From Datisca glomerata (Eukaryota; Streptophyta; Magnoliopsida; Cucurbitales; Datiscaceae): a DNA stretch of 64,000 bases. The notes under the pieces are model-generated. The model did not search any database. It had not been told where the DNA came from and worked only from the letters and a program-made list of their open reading frames with translations. The stretch spans positions 558,001-622,000 of the forward strand of contig QANY01000052.1 in NCBI GenBank assembly GCA_003255025.1. The letters run 5' to 3'. The position numbers and the translations under genes are program-made. Below, in pieces: positions 36,930 through 48,237 of the stretch; positions within the stretch are counted from its first letter, which is position 1, and each line of letters starts with the position of its first letter.

Positions 36930-37614
36930 GACCCTAACTTGAGCTCGATTTCGATAGGGATGTCGAAGTTGTCGGGCTATCTTTGAAAAATTTCTTTAAA
37001 ATAAATAAAAAACAAAGCAATGAGATGTAGATTTTTTCTAATAAAAAGAAGAAATAATGAGAGTAAATTTATGCATGAGAAATGATACTGCGCAAAGTGA
37101 AAGTTCTAAAGTAATCAATTTCATTCAATTAGTAGAGTCATCCATTACAATTGAGTATATAGAAGTCAATTACATTACTTCACAATATGAGTTCATACAA
37201 AGCGACCAAAATGACCCAAATCCCGATTGACTTCTTCCAAATAGACAAATTCTCCCCATTGGGATGGATGGGCAAGACATTTCTCTTTAAAAATGAAGCT
37301 TGTTCCGCCAAATTGTCCGCTATCACAGCCATGCCTTTAAGCCATTCCACAGCCCGCCCATATCGTTGTCGAATCGAGTTGTACTCTTATTTGTAGCAAT
37401 TGATAATCATATCTCAGTATATCAACATTAGCATCATTGTTTCTTGCTAACTTCTCTGCCACATTCTGATAAGCTCTAACTTGGTGCTCAAGGCTTGCGA
37501 TGACTTTCAATGATTCTTTAGAATCATTTGTTGATTCAGTCTTCTTAACTTTCTGATTCTTTAAATCAACTTGGAAATTATCAGCGATTCATCGTAATGC
37601 GTCATATTGCTCTT
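36930..37614. other. Spacer between ORF1 and gag
   Basis: No domain recognised, apart from a coiled-coil-like continuation of ORF1 near 37400-37600 in decayed frames. It is part of the element's internal transcript. Confidence 0.5.
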
Positions 37615-39324
37615 CTAACTCGACGATGTACACATTTTTCTTATCAATAGTTCCTTCACCTCTTCTAGAATTTCTCGTACCAGTTTATTTTTCCTCTCCA
37701 ACTTCACGATTTGATCCTCTTGTTCGTAGATTACCCCTTGCAAGTTCTCGTTGTCTTCCGCCATCTTTCTAATTTTGTTGCTCAATTGGCGAGTGTCATA
37801 TCCCAACTCTGAGTTTTTTCGCTTCAGATATGCCCGATCCTCAACCTTATTTCTCATCCCTTTGAGTCGTTCTTCAGCTTCGATTATGTGTTTCTCAGAC
37901 AAATTTGCATGAACTGCTAGTCGTCTGTTTTCTTCCAAGAGGGCTCGAACGTTTTGACGCTCCTCATATAACTCATCTAGCTCCTCCTTTTTAGCAATCT
38001 TTTGATGAACTTCCAGTGATTTGGCTGATGGTACATCCTCAAATGGTAAGGCAATAATTACTTTATTTCTACTCTCAAGCCATGCTTCATACTCCTTTGT
38101 GCAGTTCATGTGATTCTTCTCATTTCGCATCCTTCTTGTTATTTTCCAAGCTCCAATCGGCTGCTGCAGTTTTTGTTCAATTTCTTGAGAATCGTAACTA
38201 ACTTCAATATCCTTCAATGCATGTGTGGTGGGGACAAACTATCTCATGTATAATTGACATAGTGCCATTAGCGGAGTATAACTAGTACAACCCCATGGTC
38301 CCGGGAGCAGAACCCATTGAAAATCACCACATCTGTAGATCATTGATGTTAACGGCATCCAATGGGCTTTCCAAATAATATCCTCATCTTTCAACTTGGA
38401 TAGGTATGAGAGCCAAGCCCCTTTTGTGGAAAACTGTGGATTCCATTTGGCCATTCCAAATTCTGCAATAGGGATCCTCGTCTTCATCCATGAACTTGAG
38501 AACTTAACTTGAGGACATTTGAAATCTACCGGATATCTTAGATGGCTGAGAATCCAAATACACAAAAGAGTTAAAGAGCCGAAGAACTTTCCTTTTTCAT
38601 ACACTCGGATGTGATTCAAAGAACGGATAGTCTCAGCGAGAATTGAGATAACAGGGTTAACACCATGTTCAACTTGAAGGAACATTTTTATCACTTTATC
38701 ATCCATATAACCTTGGATCTTTGGAAATAACACGGTGCCATAAATACACAGAGCATAAAGAGTCATGCCCTTATCCTCCTTCAAGAAATTTTGGGTGAGA
38801 TCTAGGAGGTAATCCAACGGAACACACTCATTTCTCCCTTTAATTTTCAACCTTTTCTCAATCTCAGACGCATGGACAATACCCAAGAGCTTATACAAAG
38901 CTCTCTTCAACATGAGCTTTTTGTCATAGTTATAAACTTTGTCTGCATTTTACAACGGGACATTCAATAATGCTTGATATTCTTCAATTGTGGGAGTAAG
39001 ATCAATTATTCCAAAGGTGAAACATCTATAATGAGGGTCCCAGAAATGCATTAAAGCTTCAAGGATGGAAACGTTGACTACAATATACAACAGATAAGCT
39101 ATGTGACCATATTTTCCGACAAACAAACTTTTTTGCTCTGGTGAAAAATCCTCCCATATCTTCTTCAACCTCTCCAAGTCAATGCGTGAGAACTCTATCT
39201 TAGTGATTGATGGTATAAGAAGAACGTCTTCATTTTTTAGACAATCTCCTTTATGTTTATGCAATTCCTCTGACCATTGGGCTACCGTAACTTGATCTTC
39301 TATCACACTCGAAGTGGGAGTCAT
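37615..39324 (-). pseudogene. ORF1 of the Ogre element (DUF7745-like), two in-frame stops
   Basis: One frame of 570 codons from ATG at 39324, broken only by TAA (38950-38952) and TAG (38239-38241). The N-terminal part reads WEDFSPEQKSLFVGKYGHIA and ALMHFWDPHYRCFTFGIIDL with PTIEEYQALL, matching plant DUF7745 proteins. The middle (38913-38239) continues this fold. The C-terminal 200 codons (38217-37615) are strongly charged heptad-like sequence, a probable long coiled coil. Ogre elements carry such an ORF before gag; its function is unknown. The two stops without frameshift suggest the frame decayed late. Confidence 0.8.
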
Positions 39325-39944
39325 GGTCTCTAAAATATGAATGACTTAAATACTTCTTTACAATCCCTATTACGCAGCATGATGCATGTATGCAAAATAG
39401 AAAGATGAAGTTAGAAGTGAAACAATGAAGAAAATACATGTTTAAGTGACACAAGACATATATACATGCACAAAATTAATCATGATATCATATATCAGCA
39501 GAAATCTAACGTTGGTCATGAGGTGGGCTCTAAAAACATAATACATGTGTGGTTGGGCCCTAAAAATCTCTTAATAGGCTCTCAGGTTGTCCACACTGTA
39601 ATCTGAATAGAGTAACAGGGGCCTCCAAACGGTATCCCGAAATGGTCGACCTGAGTGAGAACTTTCATGAGCCTGCACGGAAACCTCAATTCCACGAAGG
39701 CATTCCACTACTCATTCTCGCTAATCCTAAAGGGAAAGCTCAGGTATGGGGCTAGTGTATGTGTGTGAATATTAGGAATTATGCAAACAAACATACATCT
39801 AAAAACAAACTTTGTACAACTATAAGCATGAAAAAGAAAAACAATGAATCAAATAAACAAACAAAGAGACATACAAGAAGGACAACATGTGATAAAATTT
39901 TAGCTAAACTCTCTATCGATCTAAAAATGGTTAGACCGATTGCG

Positions 39945-39964
39945 TCCCCAATGGCGTCGCCAAG
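39945..39964 (-). other. Primer-binding site candidate of the Ogre element
   Basis: On the minus strand directly after the 5' LTR: TTGGCGACGCCATTGGGGAC. TGGCGAC(n)TGGGGAC is the form seen at this position in Tat/Ogre elements and would pair with a tRNA 3' end, tRNA-Arg by analogy. Two or three bases look mutated. Confidence 0.6.
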
Positions 39965-39965
39965 C

Positions 39966-41941
39966 TGTCGCAACGTGAACGCGGCGCAAAGCGGCGATTA
40001 AAAAAATCATTTTTTGAAGGAAAAATAAATTTGGAGTCGCCACCAATCATTTTAGGGTGTGATTGGTCACCCAATTTTAAGATGAAAATTTTGATCTGCG
40101 AAAACTCAAAGTTGGTTCGGGAGTCGCTTGTGTGTGGGGAAAGTATCAGCACCCCACAACACTCATTATAAAATGGTTACCAAATTAATCAAATGCTATC
40201 TAATTTTTTATTTTAAGGCAAACGTTAAAGAAATTCATTTTTGAATATCTTATTTGGTGCATTTTGTATCATAAAAATGAACAAAATAAATTACCTTTAA
40301 TGGGTGGTTCAAAAACCATTGAAAAATTATTTTTTGTATTCTTAAATCCTTTTAAATCAAAGCATTATAAGAGTTATTCTCGGTATCCCAAGAATAACTC
40401 CTCACCTCAGTAGTTCGAGAAGTTTGGTATCCCGAAAATCTCAAAGTCCGTCATCGGCTTTTATTTAGTGAAAATTAAATAATGGAAGTAACAAAATTTA
40501 AATCTAATTGTTAAAATTATAATCCACACATACACGAACATTAACTCTAATAATAAGAGAATAATGCAAGAATCACATTATAAGCATGACGCTAAATAAA
40601 TAAACATGTAAAGAAAATAAATGTTAATAATTACAACAAAAGGGAAGTAAAAGAAATAGAGATAAAGTTATAGGATGTCAAATTATAGAAAAGATAAAAT
40701 GTTGAGATTATTATATAAAACATGCATAAAAAGTAATACATGCAAGTGTAAAGTAAAAAACACACTATGTAATAAATAAAAGAAAAAGAAAGAAAAAAAA
40801 TTAAAAAAAATAATAACACAAAGGGCAAGAGCTGAATGCAGCTCTTGCTGCAACAGAGGAAAATCTCCTCAGTTACTAACTATTTTTTTTATAATATAAT
40901 ATATTATGATATAAAAATAATAGTAATAATAATAATAATAAATAAATGAATAAATGATAAAAAATTGAAAGAAAAATGATGAATAACAATAGATTTTTTA
41001 ACATATATATGTCCATATTTTTATTTTTGACTACTTAGTCTACTAATTACCATTTTTCATTCCTTCCCTCATTAGTAATTGCTAATCAAATACCAAAAGG
41101 GGTGATCATAGATGATAATTAGTTCAAACAAGTGTCACAAAAATGATGAACATAATTTTTTAAAAAGAAAAGACTTGTAGGAAAATTGAAAATTTCAAAA
41201 CTTAAATATTTGCATAATCTTATAGAGGTTTTACTCTCCATTTTATGCATTGTTATGTATGAGAAATTATCCTAGGAGATCTTTGCATAAAATGTACACT
41301 TTCAACCCATTGAATGGTTGATTCACATTGAGTTAATTTTTTCACCCCTCAAAAGCTTTATCATCATCCTCATTAATTGAGTTGATGACAAAGACGTCTC
41401 ATTATCCAACTTGTAAAGAAATCAACAATGCACGAAATTAAAGAGTTAAGATTTAAAGTAGGAGATGATAAAGAATGAACAATCAACTTATGTATGGAAA
41501 AAAGATATAAAAGATATCAACTACATGAATATAAAGAAGAGAGATGAACAAGATATATTGTGGGAAATGTACAAGACATTTAAGCTACTTTAAGAAAAAG
41601 AATGGAAGAAAATGAAAATAATAGAAGTGTAGAATCTCTTCCTCTCTCTAAAATCACTTCTTTTTCTCACTCCAATCCCTCTCTTTCTCACTCTAAAAAA
41701 ATGGCTTCCTTTTCTCACACTTCAAAGAGACCCCCCTCAAGTGAAGACCTCACCCCTATTTATAGATAAAATTAGGGTTTGTCTTATTTACTTTTAGTCT
41801 TTTTTTGTCCTTGGACCACTTTTCTTATTTTAGTCCTGGACTAGTTTTCAAATTATACATATAGTCTTAGACTATTATATCAGTCAAAATACAAAGTATG
41901 TATATTTAATGTATTAGATCAGACAAAATACGATATCTACA
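39966..41941 (-). repeat. 5' LTR of the Ogre/Tat element
   Basis: 1976 bp. On the minus strand it begins TGTAGATATC and contains a clear promoter element CTATAAATAGGGGTGAGG (plus coordinates 41752-41769), absent from the partner LTR. A hairpin gcaagagctg/cagctcttgc lies at 40826-40849. The about 250-bp stretch 40572-40825 is missing from the other LTR. Confidence 0.9.
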
Positions 41942-42115
41942 ATGTGTCTTAAGGCACGTAAAATCAGATTTTTACAAAGATGTAGACCATTCATTGGAAT
42001 TGATGGGTGTCATCTTAAGGGACCGTATATAGGTCTATTTTTTGGCTCCAACTCCGATGGATGGTAATGGCTGCATATTTCACTTGGTTGTTGTAGTGGT
42101 TGAAGGTAAAACTAA
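41942..42115 (+). pseudogene. Mutator-like transposase, continuation after Ogre insertion
   Basis: Reads directly on from 26513: MCLKARKIRFLQRCRPFIGIDG then CHLKGPYIGL and, after a frameshift, APTPMDGNGCIFHLVVVVVEGKTK. RPFIGIDGCHLKG...G is the catalytic DDE region (first Asp) of MULE transposases. It is cut off at a (TA)n run where the next retroelement begins. Confidence 0.8.
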
Positions 42116-42137
42116 AGATATATATATATATATAAAC

Positions 42138-43050
42138 AAGTCTAGGATTTATTTCTGAATTTATCTCAGTACCGAAATAAATCCTAGACTTGAAGATAAA
42201 AATTTGTTTTCCTCTGAACAAGACATAAACTTTCAAAAATTATATAAAATTACAAAAATTGAATTTTGATCGAGAAATACAAATAAGATATGAAAGACTT
42301 TTATATGATCATAGAATGTAAAAGATTGTGACGTTAGAACCACGTACCCACCAAATCTCTATTTGTGTCACTCGTCCTTCAAGAGAGTGTCTTTGAATCT
42401 GTTCTGCTTAGTTATATGGGAAGGTATTGGTGCAACTAATTCCACCTCTTCGGAGATGCAGAATGGTACTCGTGAGAAAGTTTCACTTATACGTACCTTG
42501 CAAACTAACAACTTACTGATGTGTAATCTCTGTTCTGCTCTAGGAGTGATGGTGAGTTCTAATAGAAGTTGGCCATCGGACTCTGTAAGATAAGTTATGA
42601 ACGATCTGAATGTATTAAAAGTATGTATGTAAAACTCAGTAAGAATTTTTGACGTGTAATGTATGTGTATGTTTTTGTGTGAAGTCGTATATGTATGATT
42701 TTACTGAGTATATTTTTATACTCACTCTGTTTTATTTTAAAATTTTCAAATGAAGAAGAAGCTTTCGATATAGATGAAGTCTAGAGTCTCTAGTACGAGA
42801 TTGGGTCCAAGTTTTTATTTTGGAAAAACTATAAGAGTTTATGTTGTTTTGTTAAGGTTTATTTAATTTTTACTTAAGACATCTATGGTTGGAATTCGTT
42901 GTTATTTGATGTTTTAGATTCTCAAAATAAATTAGACTTTGTTTTAAATTATGTTTTTCTGTGTAGAGTAGAAAAAAAATTGACCGAGCTTCCGCGAGTT
43001 TGTTTTACATAAATTATCTAAAAATTTTGGATAAATTTCGGTCTGTTATA
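42138..43050 (+). repeat. Left LTR remnant of outer element with fold-backs
   Basis: An 18-bp perfect palindrome arm aagtctaggatttatttc (42138-42155) pairs with 42174-42191. Bases 42157-42258 match 50745-50860 (LTR in minus orientation). Bases 42262-43050 match 49308-49830 (LTR in plus orientation). So this LTR consists of pieces in alternating orientation. It ends ctgttata just before the primer site. Confidence 0.7.
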
Positions 43051-43052
43051 GC

Positions 43053-43064
43053 TGGTATCAGAGC
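43053..43064 (+). other. Primer-binding site, initiator-Met type
   Basis: TGGTATCAGAGC, the standard complement to the 3' end of plant initiator tRNA-Met, two bases after the LTR end. Confidence 0.85.
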
Positions 43065-43259
43065 AAATATGATCATGTAGACAAATGTGTTTACTAAAAG
43101 GCTTTCTAAATTTGGAGTCAATTGATGAAATGATTTCACGGAAATTCTTTCTAAATTTAAAAAGTTTGTGCCAGAACTTAGGTTTGTGGTATGTCTGTGA
43201 CAAGGATTAGTATTGAATTAATTATAAGTTATCTCTGAATGATTTGTATGTCTGTCTTA

Positions 43260-43580
43260 GCTATGAGTTTTTCGAACGATTTTGGATCTACCATTGATGA
43301 TGGAGTGATTTCTGACGCAGAGTCTAGTTTCTCCCCATATCCTACCAGGTTTACAAGAAGAATGCTATTGGACCCGAATCGTAGACGTCTGATTAGAGTA
43401 TGGAACCCAATGATTATAAGAAGGGGAACACAGAACTGTGTTGTTGTACCAAGCAGAAGGGGGTAGTACTTTCCTAAACCTAGAGCTTTTCCCCTAGAGG
43501 AGGAAATTTGAGGTATTCATACGAGACGTGTTGTCAATCTAGATGAATCAGTTGGGTCTAACAATGTGGAGGTTACCCAA
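43260..43580 (+). pseudogene. Accessory ORF of outer element, 5' half
   Basis: The frame MSFSNDFGSTIDDGVISDAE then SSFSPYPTRFTRRMLLDPN ... stops at 43464 and continues in another frame (FPKPRAFPLEEEI). It lies between the primer site and the protease remnant where gag would be expected, but shows no capsid motif. It continues after the nested element at 48238. Function unknown. Confidence 0.4.
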
Positions 43581-44223
43581 TGTAACGCCCTGATCCCCGA
43601 GTGTTAAACATACGTGTAATTTCATGATTTTGAAATTCCTAATCCGAAACAAACCCTAATTTTGAGAAAATTCCCAAATTGAAATTCTTACCCATGATAG
43701 ATAACCTTGACCTTAAATGGCGAAAGCATTAAACTTATCCATGACTGGAATCTTAATCATTAAATAACGAAGGCGATAAAGTGTCTTAAATGTATAATTA
43801 ATAAAAACTCGATAAAACTAAATTAAACTCTGAAATAAAGTTAAAACTTGGAAAAATGTTTCCTGTTAAACTCAATTTTTTAAGTAGTTTATTTTACATT
43901 ATGTTTTTCTACGAATTATGATAAGTGAAAATTTCATAAATTATAGATTATAAGTTTTGACTTTATTTCAGAGTTTAATTCAGTTTTATCGAGGTTTTAT
44001 TAATTCTACATTTAAGACACTTAATCGCTTTCGCTATTTAATGATTAAGATTTCGATCGTAGATAAGTTTAATACTTCCGCTATTTAAGGTCAATATTTT
44101 TCTATCATGTAAATTAAGAATTTCAATTTGGGAATTTTCTCAAAATTAGGGTTTGTTTCGAATTAGGGATTTCAAAATTGTAAAATTACATGTATGTTTA
44201 ACCGTCAGGATCAGGGCATCACA
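43581..44223 (+). repeat. Rearranged left LTR: 270-bp inverted repeat
   Basis: Arms 43581-43854 and 43952-44223 are inverse complements with scattered differences; the spacer is about 97 bp. The switch point is the sequence aaaacttgg (about 43847-43855). In the intact right LTR the same motif occurs as aaaacttgg (47849-47857) and inverted as ccaagtttt (47956-47964), the same distance apart. Confidence 0.88.
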
Positions 44224-44226
44224 ATT

Positions 44227-44238
44227 TGGCATCAGAGC
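44227..44238 (+). other. Primer-binding site of nested element
   Basis: TGGCATCAGAGC, one substitution from the initiator-Met complement TGGTATCAGAGC, three bases after the LTR end. Confidence 0.8.
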
Positions 44239-44427
44239 AATGGCATGTCGTTCACTATGCTCCTCCTCCATCTTACAAGTTAGGTAAGCATGATATGTAT
44301 ATTTTAATTATTGATTCAGTATTATGTGCTTTAGTTTCATTATGACATGTTTGATTACGTTTATGTTATATTTACTCGATAAGATTAGGATTTTGGTAAG
44401 TCTTGAATTTTGGTGGCTAGAAGAGTA

Positions 44428-45450
44428 ATGGCCCCCTATTAGAAACAATAATCATGCACCGGTCGATCCTATTGCGAACCATCTGGCAACCATGATCCAA
44501 ATGTTTCAAGAACTTTGGAGTTGTTGAGACAGACAGCAATGACTCGGCCAGCTCAACTACAATAACCGCAACAGATGATAGCGGTCAACGTGCAGCTGAT
44601 CCACACCTTCAGGAGGATGAAACCGCCTGAATTTGACGGTCTCTCATCTGATCCATTGTTAGCTGACGATTGGATTGTGAGATTGGAGCAGATATTCCAG
44701 TTTATGATGTGTTCTGAGATTCAAAATGTTGGTTGTGGAACTTTTATGCTAACGCGAGAAGCTCAAAAATGGTGGGAGCTCATAAAAAGAGCTCATGATG
44801 TTGTGCATAATCCGGTGACTTGGGATCGGTTTAAAGAGCTGTTCTTTGAGAAGTATTTTTTTATCACCATTGGGAAAAGTAAAGAGGCTGAATTTCTTAG
44901 GCTGGTGCAAGGTAATAAGACTATTTCTAATTATGAAAGGAAGTTCGAGAAATTATCTCGCTACGCCATGCACTACGTTGATAACGAGATCAAGATGGCT
45001 CAGATGTTTGAAAGGGGACTTCGTCCAGAGATAAATGGTTTTATGTCAAGCGGTGGTTGAAGCAGCATTGTTAATGGAGCATAATCTTCCACCAAGAGAA
45101 CTACCACGGAATGATCGCTCATCGCAAGAGAAAAGGGAGCTTCGGGATGACCATATTGAACACCGAGATGCAAAGAAACAAGTTAGAGATTATCATCATG
45201 TTTGCATCACTTGTAACAAAAGCCACGTCGGATAGTGTTATCAGAATATTAATGCTTTCTTTGAGTGTGGAAAACTGAGCATTATCTCAAGGATTGTCCG
45301 TTGAACAAACAATGTCAGAACGATAGCACAACAATCAACAGGAATACAGGAAAGGCATTCGCTTTGACACATCAGGAAGCTGGTGATTAAATCGCAGTTG
45401 GCGTCAGTATACTTCTTTCTGTTGGACATTCAATCTTCGCATTGATTGAA
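44428..45450 (+). pseudogene. gag and start of protease, nested chromovirus-like element
   Basis: After a frameshifted start (MAPY; PVDPIANHLATMIQMFQEL) the capsid domain is open from 44575: RRMKPPEFDGLSSDPLLADD, WIVRLEQIFQFMMCSEIQNV, REAQKWWELIKR, WDRFKELFFEKYF, SNYERKFEKLSRYA and MAQMFERGLRPEI, the classic Retrotrans_gag order of plant chromoviruses. A CCHC knuckle follows in broken frames (CITCNKSHVG, FECGK...KDC, about 45210-45300). The next block GHSIFALIEP is where the protease DSG would begin, and the sequence breaks there. Confidence 0.85.
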
Positions 45451-45565
45451 CCTTGATTTTGTTTTCTTCATTTGCATTTTGTGGTTTACTGGTATGAGTT
45501 TTAGATTTTTTTGGGTATTTCTAGTGTTTTAAAAATGTGACATCTTTCTTTCGAGGATGAAATTT
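45451..45565 (+). other. 3' internal remnant joining gag to right LTR
   Basis: After the internal deletion, T-rich sequence leads into tttctttcgaggatgaaatt immediately before the LTR start. A gaggatgaaatt-like end is common before the 3' LTR of plant chromoviruses. A normal polypurine tract is not obvious. Confidence 0.55.
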
Positions 45566-48232
45566 TGTAATACCTCGACCCTTCGTAAGGGATATTTTCG
45601 TAAAAATAGTTTATAAGATAATGTGATTTTAAAACTTGATTTTAAAAAAGAATTATATGTAATTTTTGTAAAACTATTTTAATTTGGTATGATTTATTTT
45701 AAACTATTTTAATTTAGTTTTATTCGGTAACCCCCTTTTCTCTTCCTCAAACACTCACTCACTCATTGTGCACTTACACCCAAGTGTAACCTCCCTCATT
45801 CCCACTTCTAATTCATAAACCCCTGTAACTGTTGCCCTTTTTCTCTCTAAACAGTAACCACCTCTCCCTCTTCTTAATCTTCGTTTGCTCTATGTACTCT
45901 CTATTCTTCAACTTTTCCTCTGTAGTCTTCAATCTCAGGTTGTGGTAAGCTTCTTGATTCTTTCTTCTTTCTCTCTCTCTATTTTTTCTCCTTGTTTTTC
46001 TCTCTCCATCTCGTAGCCCTCTATTTTTTTCTCTTTCCTTTCTCTGCTCTCTCTTTTATTCTCTCTATCTGATTCTCTCTCTTGCTCACTTTCTGTTTCT
46101 TTTCTTTTTTCTTGTTGTTGCTCTCTCCCCTTCTGTTTCTCTCTCTGGTTCTCCCTCTGTCTCTCTCTCCCCTCCTTCTTCCATCACCGGCGATGGAGAT
46201 CGCCGATCATTTTTCTTTTCCCTTCCCTGTTCCTTCTTCCTTTGTTTTTTTATTCAGACCAAAACCATGTTTTGTAACCTGGTTAGTTGTCTGACCAGAC
46301 CCAGTTGGTTCTAGCTTGAACTTGTCCAACCCAAATCGGTTTAGTTTAGCCGAACCGGTCTGAATCGGTCCAATTTGACCAAACCGGCCTTGTCTGAACC
46401 ATTTGACCTAAAGCTTTATCATTTGTCTTCTAAACTGATACATTATTTTTCGACCTCGCTCACACCCCTTTGCACCGTTTTAATTACATCTTTATTTATA
46501 TGATATTAAAAATATGTTTATTTAACATTGATTTATTTCAAAATAATTCAGTGATTATATTTTTTGGATCCCAAGTTTAGTTGTTTGGTTCCTTTCTCTG
46601 GTTTAGATAAGTGGACTTACATATTGATATGACTCATGTGTGATAGTCTGCTCTCTATATGTAATTGTAAAATTCTAAGTCGTGTGATATTAATGTTATA
46701 TTATTTTTGTGACTATTTTATATAGTAGTTTACCATTTATTGATAAGATGTGTAATTGATTACATATATATTTACGTTCTGAGTATATATGCTTTGTGTA
46801 AGTGAATTTACATCATAATATGATCCATGTGTGATAAATGTAAGATGTGTTATTCTCATCAGTTTTAAATATTAGTAAACATGTTATGTTAATATATATG
46901 TTTTGTGTAAGTGACTTACATAGTGATTTGACTCCAATGTTCTAATTGTATCATATATTTATATTATTATCTATTAAATCATTTTTTAATAATGTTTATA
47001 TTTCATTAACACTTTAGTAATTATTTACAGTTCAATTATTAATTTGATTATCATGAGATAAATATTTGGGTATGACTGATTTTATGTTAATATGTTATCA
47101 TGTTTGATTCTGCTACATGTATCAGTATGCATTATATGTTTACTTTAAACCATATGATCAATTATTATCATGCATTAGACGCTGTAAGTTATGAAGTTAA
47201 ATAAGTCAAGTGGTAATTATACAAGATATGAATTTAAGCACAAGCCTTAGTTAACAAGAAATCATGTTGTTCACGTTTTGTTCTATTATACGAATCGGGT
47301 GTCATATATTCATGTTTTGGTCACATATTAGGTGTCATCTGTAAATATTTTTCGTCACTCATGAGGTGTCATTTGTTTGCATTTTCCATCATCTATGAGT
47401 GTTAGATGTTCTGTCGCATAATGTGTGTCATCTATTTTTGTCGTCCATTGTGTGTCATCTGTTTCGTCAATCAATTCATCATGTTACATTGCAGTTCACG
47501 TGTGGACGGTTCTGATTAGGTTGTTAACCAAGGGATATGCCAAGACAAGATATGAATAAGTTTGTTATATGATTCTGTTTAAGATACGTGTTATCTATGT
47601 GCTATGTTAAGTCAAGTCATGATCAATTACATTAAGTTATTTCATTTATGATATATGTCAAGTTCAGTTATGTTATATCATGATAGCATTTATGACATGT
47701 TGATGCATCTTATTATGTGAGTTTATTTACTGAGTATTTTAAAATACTCATTCTCTCATAGTTGTTTATGATGCAGGTGATGATTACGAGCAACATGCGT
47801 GGGAGACTGCCATAACCAGTTGAATTATATGAGTTTATGATATGATTTAAAACTTGGGAAAACATTTCCTGTTAAACTCAGTTATTTTAATAGTTTATTT
47901 TACGTTATGTTTTTCTACGAATTATGATGAGTAAAAGCTTCATAAATTATGGATTCCAAGTTTTGACTTTATTTCAGAGTTTAATTCAGTTTTATCGAGG
48001 TTTTATTAATTATGCATTTAAGACACTTTATCGCTTCTATTATTTAATGATTAAGATTCTGCTCATGGATAAGTTTAATGCTTCCGCTATTTAAGGTCAA
48101 GGTTTTTCTATCATGAGTAAATTAAGAGTTTCAATTTAGAAAATTTCTCAAAATTAGGGTTTGTTTCGAATTAGGGATTTCAAAATTGTGAATTTACACG
48201 TATATTTAACCATCGGGGATTAGGGTGTTACA
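45566..48232 (+). repeat. Right LTR of nested chromovirus-like element
   Basis: 2667 bp, TGTAATACC...GTGTTACA. It contains a CT-rich leader region (about 45960-46180), reverse copies of the solo-LTR minisatellites (about 46600-46930 and 47290-47480) and the inverted pair aaaacttgg/ccaagtttt. It is homologous over its full length to the minus-oriented solo LTR at 7390-10082. Confidence 0.9.
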
Positions 48233-48237
48233 CCCAA

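Larger units (their letters stand above)
26514..41941 (-). mobile_element. Ogre/Tat Ty3-gypsy LTR retrotransposon, structurally complete but decayed
   Basis: Two direct LTRs (26514-28232 and 39966-41941) both begin TGTCGCAACG and end TCTACA on the plus strand. They are flanked by a perfect 5-bp duplication ATGTG (26509-26513 and 41942-41946). Coding is on the minus strand, so the 5' LTR is the right-hand one. Order in coding sense: 5' LTR, PBS, ORF1, gag, protease, G-patch, intron, RT-RNase H, second RNase H, integrase, 3'-UTR repeats, PPT, 3' LTR. The second RNase H after the RT-linked one, the extra ORF1 before gag and the intron before RT are hallmarks of the Ogre/Tat lineage. In-frame stops, frameshifts and LTR differences mark it as old and inactive. 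Confidence 0.93.
43581..48232 (+). mobile_element. Nested, internally deleted chromovirus-like element with U5-like sequence at both ends
   Basis: Perfect 5-bp duplication CCCAA (43576-43580 and 48233-48237). The right LTR is full length (45566-48232), running TGTAATACCTCG...GTGTTACA. The left end is not a normal LTR: 43581-43854 is the inverse complement of the LTR's last 270 bp, followed by 43855-44223 in normal orientation, then the primer site and gag. The internal region ends inside the protease start (FALIEP, about 45420-45450), and everything from there to near the right LTR is missing. It is therefore non-autonomous. Confidence 0.88.

Noticed and set aside
42121..42137. (TA)n run as a promoter TATA box
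   Set aside because: It is a simple repeat at the junction between the Mutator remnant and the retroelement, with no gene behind it.
46082..46294. Leu/Ser-rich frame resembling a signal peptide
   Set aside because: Lies in the CT-rich leader of the LTR and is composition-driven; the same region is non-coding in the solo LTR.
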